Part shown: in pieces, positions 7,976 to 16,523 of the stretch
Position numbering within the stretch: position 1 is the first letter of the stretch
How the letters are laid out: every line of letters begins with the position of its first letter
NCBI RefSeq assembly: GCF_025144995.1
Contig: NZ_CP102250.1
Span: forward strand, 2,604,001 to 2,668,000
DNA from: Alistipes indistinctus YIT 12060
GTDB taxonomy: Bacteria; Bacteroidota; Bacteroidia; Bacteroidales; Rikenellaceae
Length of the DNA stretch: 64,000 bases
Direction: 5' to 3'
The notes under the pieces: generated by a model
Database searches by the model: none
The model's input: only the letters and a program-made list of their open reading frames with translations
Told to the model about the DNA's origin: nothing
Program-made: the position numbers and the translations under genes

Positions 7976-8875
7976 TTATTGTGCGGTGTTATTGTTATTT
8001 GAAAGGTGGCGTTTTTTATTTCTTATCTTAGGTTTCGATTTTTGCCGGGCAGGCGAGTTCGTCTCATAAATCTTAGCCAAACCCCGCATGGGATAAGTAA
8101 TGTCGAACCAAACTTCGGTTAATCCGGTTCTGCGGGCATCGTCTTCCCGCAGGACTATTCTGTCGCAGGGAGTGCCGTCTTCCCTGTGAATTAACTCTTG
8201 GGATTCGATGCCTTGTATTTTGAGTATTGAGTATAAAAAGGCATATTCATCGGATACATTGACTACGATGAAAGGAACTTCTGCACTACCATTACCCAGC
8301 CAGTGCATGGCCGAAAGGCAAGTGAAAAACCGTGCGTAATAGGAGTCGAGCTCTTTGGAGGATTTGGTGCCGAGTTTTTGTGCCAGATTGGCCGCCAATA
8401 TCAGGATATGGGGAGATGCGGGAGCCTGTTCGAGGGTCTTTTCGCATAGGTCGAAAGCGTCCTCTGTTTTGCCTTGTTGGAGTAGTTGGTTGATTTTTAT
8501 TTCGGTAACTGGCATGTGGCCGTAGCTGTCGCGGTATGCATATCCGTAATAGAGGATCATTAGGTTGTTGACATCTTCGTGAAATACCGAGTCCGATTCG
8601 TTGATGACTTTGAACTTGTCTGTGAGGTACTGGAACAGGCTGTCGTTTTGCGCAGCGATTCCCCAGACTCTCATGTCCAACGTACTGTCTTGTGCATATG
8701 GGAATTTGGCTCGTTGTTCCAGCGTATATGCCATTCGCAGGGAGTCGTCGTGGGGCATCGGTGCCGGATCGTCCAAAACTGGGTTTTGTACTGCGGGCTG
8801 ATCCTTGTGCTGAATTGTTTGGGCACAACAGAGCAGTGGGGACAGCCAAACGCAAATCGAAATAATGAATTTCAT
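7976..8875 (-). CDS. DUF4919 family exported protein
   Basis: A 299-residue protein with an N-terminal signal peptide (MKFIISICVWLSPLLCCAQ), so it is secreted or periplasmic. The middle holds a TPR-like segment (LQQGKTEDAFDLCEKTLEQAPASP...) and the end carries the DUF4919 features PFIVVNVSDEYAFL and EVWFDITYPMRGL. The function of the family is unknown. The tail after about residue 270 is basic and low in complexity (PARQKSKPKIRNKKR). Base composition is somewhat lower in GC than in its neighbours. It precedes rimO by 36 nt. Confidence 0.75.
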   Translation of the reverse strand: MKFIISICVWLSPLLCCAQTIQHKDQPAVQNPVLDDPAPMPHDDSLRMAYTLEQRAKFPYAQDSTLDMRVWGIAAQNDSLFQYLTDKFKVINESDSVFHEDVNNLMILYYGYAYRDSYGHMPVTEIKINQLLQQGKTEDAFDLCEKTLEQAPASPHILILAANLAQKLGTKSSKELDSYYARFFTCLSAMHWLGNGSAEVPFIVVNVSDEYAFLYSILKIQGIESQELIHREDGTPCDRIVLREDDARRTGLTEVWFDITYPMRGLAKIYETNSPARQKSKPKIRNKKRHLSNNNNTAQ

Positions 8876-8929
8876 GACTCAGAAATTAGTTGAAAGCTCA
8901 GGTGAAGGCTAGTTTGGGTGCGGACGCAC

Positions 8930-9475
8930 CTATTGCTGCCGGTAGATGGCTTTGCCGCTGCGTTCAGCGTTCCATTTTCCGTCGGCCTGTCCCACCGTGA
9001 GCGTGCCGTCGCTGGCGGCGCTCCATCGGTGGCCGTCGGAAGTTTTCCGGCGGTTCAGCAGGTAGGATTCCCGGCTGCCGGGCAGGAAGAGTTCCGACTG
9101 GAGCGAATCTTTTCCGAAAACCAGGTAGGCGGCCAGCGTGGCGTTCGGATCGGTTGCCGATACCAACCGGGTGCCCGCTTCGAAAATCCGGATGCACTTT
9201 TTCTGCACTTGCGACCATTGGTAACCGGCTGAGCCGATACAGCCGTGTTCGTCGCGGTCGCTGCCGGGCATTTGTTGTGCCGCAGCTGCTGTTTCTGCGG
9301 GAGTGCCTGCGGTAGCCGGGGTATCACCCGTTGAACCGGCGGTATTCGTCGCGGCAATAGGGGTTGAATCGGTATTTTGTGCGGCATTCTTTTGTTGTTG
9401 CGGACCGCATCCCGCCAGCAGCAATCCGAGGCAGAGCGAGGTTGCTATCCAAGGAAGGCGTGTCGTTTTATGCAT
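8930..9475 (-). CDS. Small lipoprotein with a paired-cysteine motif
   Basis: A 181-residue predicted lipoprotein: the signal peptide ends in a lipobox LLAGC with the modified Cys at 23. It is followed by a Thr/Ala/Gln-rich linker (about 25-68) and a globular part that begins DEHGCIGSAGYQWSQV and continues to a second cysteine in KKCIRIFEAG. That spacing (GC...SAGYxW...CIRxFE) recurs in exported Bacteroidetes proteins of unknown role as far as I recall. No catalytic residues are recognisable. The envelope location is well supported; the function is not. Confidence 0.7.
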   Translation of the reverse strand: MHKTTRLPWIATSLCLGLLLAGCGPQQQKNAAQNTDSTPIAATNTAGSTGDTPATAGTPAETAAAAQQMPGSDRDEHGCIGSAGYQWSQVQKKCIRIFEAGTRLVSATDPNATLAAYLVFGKDSLQSELFLPGSRESYLLNRRKTSDGHRWSAASDGTLTVGQADGKWNAERSGKAIYRQQ

Positions 9476-9626
9476 GTCGTGTGGCTTTTTATGTGTTTGA
9501 TAATGTGCTTTTACGGCGTCTGCAATATTTATATCAGTCCCGGCGTTTGCGGTCCGGCGGAAAACCTGTTTCTCGGATTTTGCGACGGGTGCTTCTTGTA
9601 CGGTTACGATGAGCCGGTGGCGGCAG

Positions 9627-10085
9627 TTATAATTTTTCCAACGATCTGCGCACGAGCAGGCGGTGGAACGGACGGACGAAAAAGAAGTATGCTTTTCCCA
9701 GTGCGCGGTTGTATTTGACGATCGTAGTCACCGTAATACGTTGGCTTCCGCCGTTTTTAGGCGCGCATAGCAGCGAAACGGCGAACCAAAGATGCTTGTC
9801 GTTCATCCCGATTACGATTTCCCGGTCCGATCGGCACAGTATGCGGTTTGCGACCTGTTTTTCCAGGCTGCCGGTTTCGAGCCCGAACGGCTTGACCAGT
9901 ATGTTCCGGAGTTTCATCAGCGCTCCGGCCAGTGGGGAAGGGTGGGTGAAAATAGCCTGCATCAGTTCCTCCGGTGTGGTTTCATCCCGGCCGGACACCT
10001 CTTTGCTGTAAGCGTCCGTATAGTTTGCCGGCAGGTATTGTGCCAGCAGCGATTTGTCCGGTACTGCTGAATTTTCGGTAACCAT
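9627..10085 (-). CDS. DUF2867 domain-containing protein
   Basis: A 152-residue protein matching the DUF2867 pattern: a leading LPANYTDAYSKEV, then FTHPSPLAGALMKLRNILVKPFGL, a central beta-rich segment with IVIGMNDKHLWFAVSL, and the ending FFVRPFHRLLVRRSLEKL. The fold is thought to be of the START/SRPBCC type, with no defined ligand. It stands alone on the minus strand between a lipoprotein gene and ftsY, with 150-310 nt of spacer on each side. Confidence 0.7.
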   Translation of the reverse strand: MVTENSAVPDKSLLAQYLPANYTDAYSKEVSGRDETTPEELMQAIFTHPSPLAGALMKLRNILVKPFGLETGSLEKQVANRILCRSDREIVIGMNDKHLWFAVSLLCAPKNGGSQRITVTTIVKYNRALGKAYFFFVRPFHRLLVRRSLEKL

Positions 10086-10396
10086 CTTTTGATCTTTTCC
10101 CCTTTTGTTTGGCCGGCTTTTGTCACCTGGGTTTTGCCTGGCGGCCGTTTGCCGTCTGCATTTTGGCGAACCTGCGAGACCTGTTGTTTGTCATACCCTA
10201 ATTGTTTATCCCGGGCATTATGAGTGTCGCCAGTGTTACGGAACCAGTATTGCAGTTACTGCGGATGCTACGGTTGCCGCGAGAATCAGGAGTATTGCGG
10301 GTGTTGCAGATGCGGTGTGCCTGTGCGCTTATGTGTTTGTGCGCGGTTTACCCGTATGTGGTGTGTTTGTGTTTGCGTGTTCGGGGCCTGTGGGGT
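10086..10396. other. Intergenic spacer with GT-rich degenerate repeat, no gene seen
   Basis: Between ftsY and the DUF2867 gene the plus strand is strongly GT-rich. It holds two diverged copies of a segment of about 21 bp (near 10249 and 10293, both beginning TATTGC). Open frames here have improbable composition and no family resemblance. Confidence 0.5.
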
Positions 10397-11350
10397 CTAT
10401 CCGAAAAGGCTGTCCACGAATTCTTTGCGGTCGAATACCTGCAACTGGTCGATTCCTTCTCCCACGCCGATGTAGCGTACCGGGATTTTGAATTGGTCGC
10501 TGATGCCGATCACCACGCCGCCTTTGGCCGTGCCGTCGAGCTTCGTGATCGCGAGCGAAGTCACTTGTGTCGCCTGCGTGAATTGTTTTGCCTGTTCGAA
10601 AGCATTCTGGCCCGTCGATCCGTCGAGCACCAGCATCACGTCGTGCGGTGCATCGGGAATCACTTTGGCCATGACGTTGCGGATCTTCGTCAATTCGTTC
10701 ATCAGGCCGATCTTGTTGTGCAGACGCCCTGCCGTGTCGATCAGTACCACGTCGGCGTCGTTCGCGACAGCCGAACGGAGCGTGTCGAAGGCTACCGAAG
10801 CGGGATCGGAGCCCATCTCCTGGCGGATCATCGGGACGCCCGCGCGTTCAGCCCAGACGCCGAGTTGGTCGATCGCTGCGGCGCGGAATGTATCGGCCGC
10901 GCCGATGTATACTTTCTTGCCCGCTTTTTTCAGTTGTGCGGCCAACTTACCGATCGTCGTGGTCTTGCCCACGCCGTTGACGCCGACGACCATCACTACG
11001 AACGGCTGCCCGTTCCGCTTCTCGAACGACAGTGCGCCTTCTGCGTCGCGGTTCTCCTCCAGCATCGCGGTAATCTCTTCGCGCAGGATCGCGTTCAGCT
11101 CGGCGGTATTCATGTATTTGTCCGCGGCTACGCGCTGTTCGATGCGTTCGATGATCCGCACGGTCGTATCGACGCCCACGTCCGAGGAGATCAGTATCTC
11201 TTCCAGGTTATCGAGCACCTCCTCGTCGACCTTCGACTTGCCGGCCACGGCACGCGCGAGTTTCGAGAAGACGCCTTCCTTGGTCTTTTCCAGGCCCTTG
11301 TCGAGGTCGGCCTTGTTCTCTTTCTTCGAGAAAATATTGAATAGTCCCAT
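10397..11350 (-). CDS. ftsY: Signal recognition particle receptor FtsY
   Basis: FtsY is the membrane receptor for the signal recognition particle and delivers ribosomes to the translocon. The 317-residue protein has only a short N-terminal region (MGLFNIFSKKEN) before the NG domain. Visible motifs are the P-loop GVNGVGKTTT, DTFRAAAIDQL, the DTAGR box, TKLDGTAKGG and GVGEGIDQL. The long acidic A domain of E. coli FtsY is missing, which is normal outside the gamma-proteobacteria. It lies downstream of the rpmB-rpmG-DUF4295 operon, separated by a terminator. Confidence 0.97.
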   Translation of the reverse strand: MGLFNIFSKKENKADLDKGLEKTKEGVFSKLARAVAGKSKVDEEVLDNLEEILISSDVGVDTTVRIIERIEQRVAADKYMNTAELNAILREEITAMLEENRDAEGALSFEKRNGQPFVVMVVGVNGVGKTTTIGKLAAQLKKAGKKVYIGAADTFRAAAIDQLGVWAERAGVPMIRQEMGSDPASVAFDTLRSAVANDADVVLIDTAGRLHNKIGLMNELTKIRNVMAKVIPDAPHDVMLVLDGSTGQNAFEQAKQFTQATQVTSLAITKLDGTAKGGVVIGISDQFKIPVRYIGVGEGIDQLQVFDRKEFVDSLFG

Positions 11351-11547
11351 CGTGATTTTTATACTTGTTTGAATTTACCGCCGGAAGCAGGTTGCGGGCC
11401 GCCGGGTTGGTTCCGGTCGTAGGTTTCGGTTTCCGCTGTGCACATTCCGGCAGGTCGGTTTACCTGCCCTGGCCTATTTCCAACTCGGGTTCATGTTCTC
11501 GGATTGCCCCCGGTAACGGTTTGCTGCCACAGGGCCCTCAAAAATAC

Positions 11548-11578
11548 AAAAAGCTCCTTAAATATTAAGGAGCTTTTT
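11548..11578 (-). terminator. Terminator of the rpmB-rpmG-DUF4295 operon
   Basis: A 14-bp stem (AAAAAGCTCCTTAA / TTAAGGAGCTTTTT) with a 3-nt loop is followed on the minus strand by GTATTTTTG. Confidence 0.9.
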
Positions 11579-11598
11579 GTATTAAGATGCGGTTTCGC

Positions 11599-11754
11599 CT
11601 ATTTTTTCGCGAAGAAATCCTTAACCTGTTCGTTGGGAACGATCTCGGCCTTGAATGCGTAAGCGCCGGTCTTTTCGGATTTAACCATCTTAATACACTT
11701 GGTAAACGCTTTACCAGTGCCGGTTTTGAGTGTTGCGACTACTTTCTTTGCCAT
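11599..11754 (-). CDS. DUF4295 family small basic protein
   Basis: A 51-codon ORF reading MAKKVVATLKTGTGKAFTKC... and ending QVKDFFAKK. It matches the short lysine-rich DUF4295 family, which in Bacteroidetes lies directly after ribosomal protein L33. The size, positive charge and fixed position beside L28 and L33 suggest a ribosome-associated protein, but no function has been shown. It begins 9 nt downstream of rpmG and ends just before the operon terminator. Confidence 0.9.
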   Translation of the reverse strand: MAKKVVATLKTGTGKAFTKCIKMVKSEKTGAYAFKAEIVPNEQVKDFFAKK

Positions 11755-11763
11755 GATTCAACC

Positions 11764-11946
11764 TTATTTGATTTCGCGGTGAACGGTTACTCGTTTCAGG
11801 ATCGGGTTGTACTTCTTGCGTTCCATCCTGTCGGGGGTGTTCTTTTTGTTCTTGGTGGTGATGTAGCGCGACATGCCCGGCATCCCGCTCTCTTTCTGTT
11901 CGATGCACTCGAGGATCACCTGCACCCTGTTACCTTTTTTTGCCAT
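11764..11946 (-). CDS. rpmG: 50S ribosomal protein L33
   Basis: A 60-residue ribosomal protein of the large subunit, recognised by [17 protein letters not shown] and the ending [15 protein letters not shown], with the [13 protein letters not shown] core. It lacks the zinc-binding CxxC pairs of the C+ paralog, so it is a zinc-independent (C-) L33. It lies between rpmB and the DUF4295 gene with gaps of about 20 and 9 nt, in one operon. Confidence 0.97.
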   Translation of the reverse strand: MAKKGNRVQVILECIEQKESGMPGMSRYITTKNKKNTPDRMERKKYNPILKRVTVHREIK

Positions 11947-11965
11947 GATGTTTCGGGATTGTTAA

Positions 11966-12199
11966 TTAATACACTTTCCGGGGTGCGGCAGCTTCCCTCA
12001 GGGCTACTGACAGACCTTTTTTGTTAATGGTTTTCATGCCGGCGGCACTGACCTTCAGCGTAATCCATCTGCCTTCCTCTTCGCTCCAGAAGCGTTTGGT
12101 TTTCAGGTTGGGATTGAAACGCCTTTTGGTCTTCTTGTTCGAGTGGGAGACGTTGTTGCCGACCTGCGCCACCTTACCCGTGATTTCACAAATTTTCAT
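11966..12199 (-). CDS. rpmB: 50S ribosomal protein L28
   Basis: A 77-residue large-subunit protein with the family signature [25 protein letters not shown] at its N-terminal half and LRVSA-like [17 protein letters not shown] at the C-terminal half. The N-terminal Cys (MKICEITGK) is single, so the zinc-ribbon form is absent. It is the first gene of the operon. Confidence 0.97.
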   Translation of the reverse strand: MKICEITGKVAQVGNNVSHSNKKTKRRFNPNLKTKRFWSEEEGRWITLKVSAAGMKTINKKGLSVALREAAAPRKVY

Positions 12200-12240
12200 A
12201 CGACAATGCGTTTTTAATGTAGTTACTCCAAAAGGAGCGA

Positions 12241-12272
12241 CAAATTTAGCGAAAATTATCGTTAATCACAAC
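12241..12272 (-). promoter_or_regulatory. Promoter of the rpmB operon
   Basis: Minus strand: GTTG (12269-12272), 20 bp, TAAATTTG (12241-12248, exact -7 consensus). A small hairpin CTCC-TTTT-GGAG follows in the 5' leader and could be a regulatory site. Confidence 0.7.
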
Positions 12273-12293
12273 TTTTTACCGCTGAAACTGCCT

Positions 12294-13775
12294 CTAACCT
12301 GCAATTTGTTTCTGCCGAAGCGCCTTCAGGTCGTCGGCCGAATCCGAGATCAGCAGCAGCTTGTCGCCTGCCGTCAGGTGGGTGTTGCCGCTGGGGACGA
12401 AGAATCTGCCTTGTCGTTTGACCATGACGACCAGCGTATTGTCAGGCAGGTCGATCTCCATGAGCCGGTCTCCGCCGGTGAGCATCGCGGGGGTGACGTC
12501 CAGTTCGAGCATCGTCGATTTGATCTCGTCGGGCAGTTCGATACCGAACTCTTTTTTCTTCTTTGTGACGACCTTGCCCAGGCCGAGCAGCAGCGCCGAA
12601 TAGTTGACCGTCGTGCCCTGGATCAGCAGCGAAAGGATCGTGATGAAGAAGACGATATTGAAGATCAGGTGCGCATGGTCGATGCCCGCCAGCAGCGGAT
12701 AGGTGGCGAAAATGATCGGCACGGCTCCGCGCAGCCCGACCCACGAAACGTAGATTTTGGCCTTGCCGCTCATCTTGCGGAACGGCAGCAGGCAGAGCCA
12801 GACGCTGAGGGGGCGTGTCAGCAGGATCATCGCACCGCCTACGAGTAGGCCGATCCCGGCTACCGGTAACAGCTCCTTCGGGTTGACGAGCAGTCCCAGC
12901 GCCAGGAACATAATCAGCTGGAACAACCACGCGAAGCCGTCGAAGAAGGTGACTATGCTCTTTTTGTGCAGCATCTTGCGGTTGCCGATCACCAGTCCGG
13001 CCAGGTAGACGGCTAGGTAGCCGTTTCCTTTACACAGGTCGGTGAAGGCAAAGATGAAAAAGACGCAGGCCACCAGCAGGATCGGGTACAGTGCCTCGTT
13101 ATCGATATTCAGCCGGTTGATCACATGCAGCGCGAGCCGTCCGAGCAGGTAACCCGCCACCGCACCTACGGCGAATTGCTGGAGCAGCATCAGCGCCGCC
13201 TGCGAAAAGCTCATATCGCCCGACTGGATGATCTGGATCAGCAGGATCGTCAGCATGTAGGCCATCGGGTCGTTACTCCCGCTCTCGAGTTCGAGCAGCG
13301 GGCGCAGGTTCTCTTTCAGGCGCAGGCCGCGCGAGCGCAGGATCGAAAAGACCGATGCAGAATCGGTCGAGGACATCACCGAGGCCAGCAGCAGCGATTC
13401 GGTGAACGTGAGGCTCGGGACGCCGGTCAGTATGCCCGAGATGCAGTAGATCAGTCCGCCGGTGAGCAGTGCGGTGAGCATGACGCCCAGCGTGGCGAGG
13501 ATGATACCGGGCACCGCGACCGGTTTGATTTCGGAATATTTGGTATCCATGCCGCCCGAAAACAGGATGATGCTGAGGGCGATCATGCCGATGAATTGTG
13601 CGGCCGACGGGCTGTTGAACTGGATCCCGAGGCCGTCGCTGCCGAAAAACATGCCTACCCCGAGGAACAGCAGTAGCATCGGGACGCCGAATTTATATCC
13701 GGCTTTTCCGGCTATAATGCTGATAAAGAGTAGTATAGAACCTACCATTAGGATGTTTCCGGTGTCGAGGGTCAT
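12294..13775 (-). CDS. K+/H+ antiporter, CPA1 type with TrkA-C domain
   Basis: An integral inner-membrane cation/proton antiporter of 493 residues resembling NhaP2/CvrA. About twelve hydrophobic segments cover residues 5-390, including the family stretch SSTDSASVFSILR and the GSNDPMAY motif. A C-terminal cytoplasmic TrkA-C ligand-binding domain follows (about 415-493), ending DDLKALRQKQIAG. The open frame extends further upstream, but residues before MTLDTGNILMVGS are not membrane-like, so the ATG at 13773-13775 is chosen. Ion specificity (K+ or Na+) cannot be read from the sequence. Confidence 0.88.
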   Translation of the reverse strand: MTLDTGNILMVGSILLFISIIAGKAGYKFGVPMLLLFLGVGMFFGSDGLGIQFNSPSAAQFIGMIALSIILFSGGMDTKYSEIKPVAVPGIILATLGVMLTALLTGGLIYCISGILTGVPSLTFTESLLLASVMSSTDSASVFSILRSRGLRLKENLRPLLELESGSNDPMAYMLTILLIQIIQSGDMSFSQAALMLLQQFAVGAVAGYLLGRLALHVINRLNIDNEALYPILLVACVFFIFAFTDLCKGNGYLAVYLAGLVIGNRKMLHKKSIVTFFDGFAWLFQLIMFLALGLLVNPKELLPVAGIGLLVGGAMILLTRPLSVWLCLLPFRKMSGKAKIYVSWVGLRGAVPIIFATYPLLAGIDHAHLIFNIVFFITILSLLIQGTTVNYSALLLGLGKVVTKKKKEFGIELPDEIKSTMLELDVTPAMLTGGDRLMEIDLPDNTLVVMVKRQGRFFVPSGNTHLTAGDKLLLISDSADDLKALRQKQIAG

Positions 13776-13880
13776 ATTTGCGTCGGTTTTCGGATGGATA
13801 TACGGGCGTACGGTCCCGGGAGGTCCCCTTATCGGTACCTGACTGGTGTCTGCACCTGTACTTACGAGGAAATCCCTTTG

Positions 13881-13895
13881 CTTAATTGAATTAAG
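13881..13895. repeat. Perfect 15-bp palindrome upstream of the antiporter gene
   Basis: CTTAATT-G-AATTAAG lies between the -7-like element at 13925-13932 and the antiporter start. It could be an operator or a short hairpin in the 5' leader. Confidence 0.4.
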
Positions 13896-13924
13896 GAAAA
13901 AGCGGGGAGGCGGACCGGTTCCTG

Positions 13925-13932
13925 CAAATATA
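13925..13932 (-). promoter_or_regulatory. Candidate -7 element for the antiporter gene
   Basis: TATATTTG on the minus strand matches the -7 consensus exactly, but no TTTG is found at the right distance. It would give a 5' leader of about 145 nt. Confidence 0.4.
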
Positions 13933-14002
13933 AGCAAAAATCGTGTTTTTTTCGGAACGTGTTATCCGAAAGGACACTATGCGGGATAAAACGGACGAAA
14001 CG

Positions 14003-15271
14003 TCAGATGTTGTCGCTGAGGGGCGGCTCTCCGAAACCCAGCAGTTGCAGCCGCAGCAGGTTGATGCAGTTCGACGAGGAGCGTTCGATGTTCTGGGCGC
14101 GTACCGATCCGAATACCAGGCAGTGGGAGTGTACCCCTTCCGGCGTGGCGACGGCCATCCAGACCGTCCCGACGGGTTTACCGGGCGTGCCGCCCGTGGG
14201 ACCCGCGATGCCGGTCGTGGAGATGCCGTATGTGGCGCCTGTCGCGCGGCGCACCCCTTCCGCCATCTGTTCGGCGACGCTCCGGCTCACGGCGCCGTAT
14301 CGGTTCAGGCTGTCGGGATCGACCCCCAGCAGCGCGGTTTTCACCTCGTTCGAATAGGCCACTACGCCTCCCAGGAAGTAGTCCGAGGCTCCGGGCATCG
14401 CGGTGAAACGGTGTGCGATGTTGCCTCCCGTGCAGGATTCGGCCGTAGCGAGCGTCTCGCCCCGGCTGCGCAGCAGCGATCCGGTCACCGATTCGAGTGT
14501 GTCGTCGCCGTATCCGACCAGGTAGTGCGGAATGAGGCCGGTCAGCCGGTCGAATTGCCGGCCGATCTCGCTGCGGGCCTTCTCCGGATCGGTTTCGTAG
14601 GCCGAAAGCCGCAGCCGGATGCAGAGCGCGCTGGGCAGGTAAGCCAGGCGCAGGTTCGCGGGCAGCGCCGCTTCCCACGGCGCGATCCGCTCGGCGAGGA
14701 TCGATTCGGCCAGTCCGAAGGTGATCGCGGTGCGGTGAACGTTCGCATGCAGCGAGAAGTGCGTTCGCAGGCGCGGCAGTACTTCGTCCGTGACCAGCGC
14801 TTTCATTTCGAACGGTACGCCGGGCATTGACACCAATATTTTCCTGCCGCGCTCGAACCACATTCCCGGGGCCGTACCGTTGCGGTTCGGCAGTACCGTA
14901 CAGCCGTCCGGCACGAGCGCCTGCCCCCGGTTCAGTTCGTTGAATGCGATTCCGCGTACGGCCAGTTGCCGCCGGACCGTTTCATACACCTGTTCATCGC
15001 GGACCAGCCTCATACCGAACAGCTCCGCGAGCGTATGTTTGGTGATGTCGTCCCGGGTAGGGCCGAGTCCCCCGGTGACCAGCACGATGCTTACCCGTGC
15101 GAGCGCTTCGTTCACGGCCCGCGCGATCTGGTCCGCATCGTCCTGTACCGAGGTGATCTGCGTTACTTTGATTCCGTCTTCGCCGAGCGTGCGGCCCAGC
15201 CATGCCGAATTGGTGTCGACGACCTGTCCGATCAGCAGTTCGTCGCCGATGGTGATAATTTCTGCCTGCAT
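14003..15271 (-). CDS. cinA: CinA family protein (NMN amidohydrolase / damage-inducible)
   Basis: A 422-residue two-domain protein. The N-terminal MoCF-type domain (about 1-170) carries AEIITIGDELLIGQVVDTN and the GGLGPTRDD loop. The C-terminal CinA_C domain (about 260-415) carries LATAESCTGG and the GISTTGIAGPTGGT segment of nicotinamide-nucleotide amidase. Such fusions take part in recycling of pyridine nucleotides (PncC activity), and the name comes from competence induction in other bacteria. It lies 117 nt upstream of the antiporter promoter and after the pyrD terminator, so it is probably transcribed alone. Confidence 0.93.
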   Translation of the reverse strand: MQAEIITIGDELLIGQVVDTNSAWLGRTLGEDGIKVTQITSVQDDADQIARAVNEALARVSIVLVTGGLGPTRDDITKHTLAELFGMRLVRDEQVYETVRRQLAVRGIAFNELNRGQALVPDGCTVLPNRNGTAPGMWFERGRKILVSMPGVPFEMKALVTDEVLPRLRTHFSLHANVHRTAITFGLAESILAERIAPWEAALPANLRLAYLPSALCIRLRLSAYETDPEKARSEIGRQFDRLTGLIPHYLVGYGDDTLESVTGSLLRSRGETLATAESCTGGNIAHRFTAMPGASDYFLGGVVAYSNEVKTALLGVDPDSLNRYGAVSRSVAEQMAEGVRRATGATYGISTTGIAGPTGGTPGKPVGTVWMAVATPEGVHSHCLVFGSVRAQNIERSSSNCINLLRLQLLGFGEPPLSDNI

Positions 15272-15353
15272 AGTAGCTTTGAATGAGTCCCTTGTGTGAA
15301 TATATCGTGTTCCCGGTTAAGTTAATGCCGTATGGAACCCGTCGGCCGTTTAT

Positions 15354-15377
15354 CAAAAAACGGCGCCAATGCGCCGT
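15354..15377 (-). terminator. Terminator of pyrD
   Basis: Minus strand: ACGGCGC / GCGCCGT 7-bp stem with a 4-nt loop followed by six T. Confidence 0.88.
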
Positions 15378-15388
15378 CTCTGTAACTT

Positions 15389-16507
15389 TTATAGGGTGTT
15401 GCGTGTGTCGGGGCTTTCGGCCGCTTTGGCTTCGCGTGCCGCGTGTTCCTTGCGGACAGCCTCTTCCTTGAGGCGCTTGCAAATGCGTTTGGCAAAGCCG
15501 GGCCCGTTGTAGATGAAGCCGGTGTAAACTTCGATCAGGCTCGCGCCCGCCTCGAGCATCGCCACGGCATCGTCCTCGGTCATGATTCCGCCCACCCCGA
15601 TGATCGGGAAGCGTCCTTCGGTCTTTTTATGGATGTAACGTACCATTTCGAGCGAACGATCGGTCAGCGGGCCGCCGCTCAGTCCTCCGTTGCCGATCTC
15701 GGCCACGAGGTCCGACGGGGTCAGCAGCCCTTGGCGGCTGGTGGTCGTGTTCGTCGCCACGATACCGTCCAACCCGTTTTCGACCAGCACTTCGATCATT
15801 TCGTCGATCTGTTCGTCGCTCAGGTCGGGCGAAATTTTCAGCAGGATCGGGCGGTAGTGGTTCTGTCCGCGGCGAAAGTCGATCAGCCCTTCGAGCAGTT
15901 TTTTGAGGTGTTCCTTGTTTTGCAGGCACGAGAGGTTCGCTACGTTCGGGCAGCTCACGTTGATGACGAAGTAGTTGACGTATTCGTACAGGCTGCGGAA
16001 CAGGCGCAGGTAGTCGGCCGGGGCTTTTTCGTTCGGGGTCAGCGTGTTTTTGCCGAGGTTCCCGCCCAGCACGACCGGATGCCGCCGGTGGTAGAAGCGG
16101 TTGCGGCGGTGCAGTCGGTGCACGGCGCTCGCCACGCCCTGGTTGTTGAAACCCATGCGGTTGATCAGCGCGTGGTCCATCGGCAGCCGGAACAGCCTCG
16201 GTTTCGGGTTTCCGGGCTGCGCGAGCGGCGTGATCGTGCCGACCTCGACGAACCCGAAGCCCAGCGATGCCATCTCTTCATACACCTCGGCGTCTTTGTC
16301 GAAGCCTGCGGCCAGTCCCACCGGATTCGGGAAACGGATGCCGAACACCTCGCGCACGAGCGACGGGTGTCGTGTCGTGTAGAACATCCGCAGCAGCAGG
16401 CGTCCGCCGGGAATATAGTGCAGGACGCGCATCGCCGCCATAATCAGGTGGTGGATCGTTTCGGGAGGGAGCTGGAACAGCAGCGGGCGGATCAGTTGCT
16501 TATACAT
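15389..16507 (-). CDS. pyrD: Dihydroorotate dehydrogenase, quinone type
   Basis: This FMN enzyme oxidises dihydroorotate to orotate in pyrimidine synthesis. The 372-residue length and the N-terminal helical extension (MYKQLIRPLLFQLPPETIHHL) are those of class 2, membrane-associated, quinone-linked enzymes. FMN and substrate motifs include GLAAGFDKDAE, INRMGFNNQG and GVGGI. The catalytic-base segment reads NVSCPN, with Cys186 where E. coli PyrD has Ser175 (NISSPN). The start is set at the ATG 16505-16507; the open frame continues 36 codons upstream through the promoter. The last 25 residues are charged and not part of the barrel. Confidence 0.95.
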   Translation of the reverse strand: MYKQLIRPLLFQLPPETIHHLIMAAMRVLHYIPGGRLLLRMFYTTRHPSLVREVFGIRFPNPVGLAAGFDKDAEVYEEMASLGFGFVEVGTITPLAQPGNPKPRLFRLPMDHALINRMGFNNQGVASAVHRLHRRNRFYHRRHPVVLGGNLGKNTLTPNEKAPADYLRLFRSLYEYVNYFVINVSCPNVANLSCLQNKEHLKKLLEGLIDFRRGQNHYRPILLKISPDLSDEQIDEMIEVLVENGLDGIVATNTTTSRQGLLTPSDLVAEIGNGGLSGGPLTDRSLEMVRYIHKKTEGRFPIIGVGGIMTEDDAVAMLEAGASLIEVYTGFIYNGPGFAKRICKRLKEEAVRKEHAAREAKAAESPDTRNTL

Positions 16508-16523
16508 GGTCGGATGATGTGAA

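Noticed and set aside
10210-10325. Hydrophobic peptide frame on the minus strand (LLILAATVASAVTAIL)
   Set aside because: It has no start codon; a stop lies just upstream and no promoter is visible.
10202-11344. Long plus-strand open frames across ftsY and the spacer, including a Cys-rich one at 10224-10475
   Set aside because: They mirror the high-GC codon pattern of ftsY on the other strand, and the Cys-rich part comes from a GT-rich degenerate repeat. No family resemblance.
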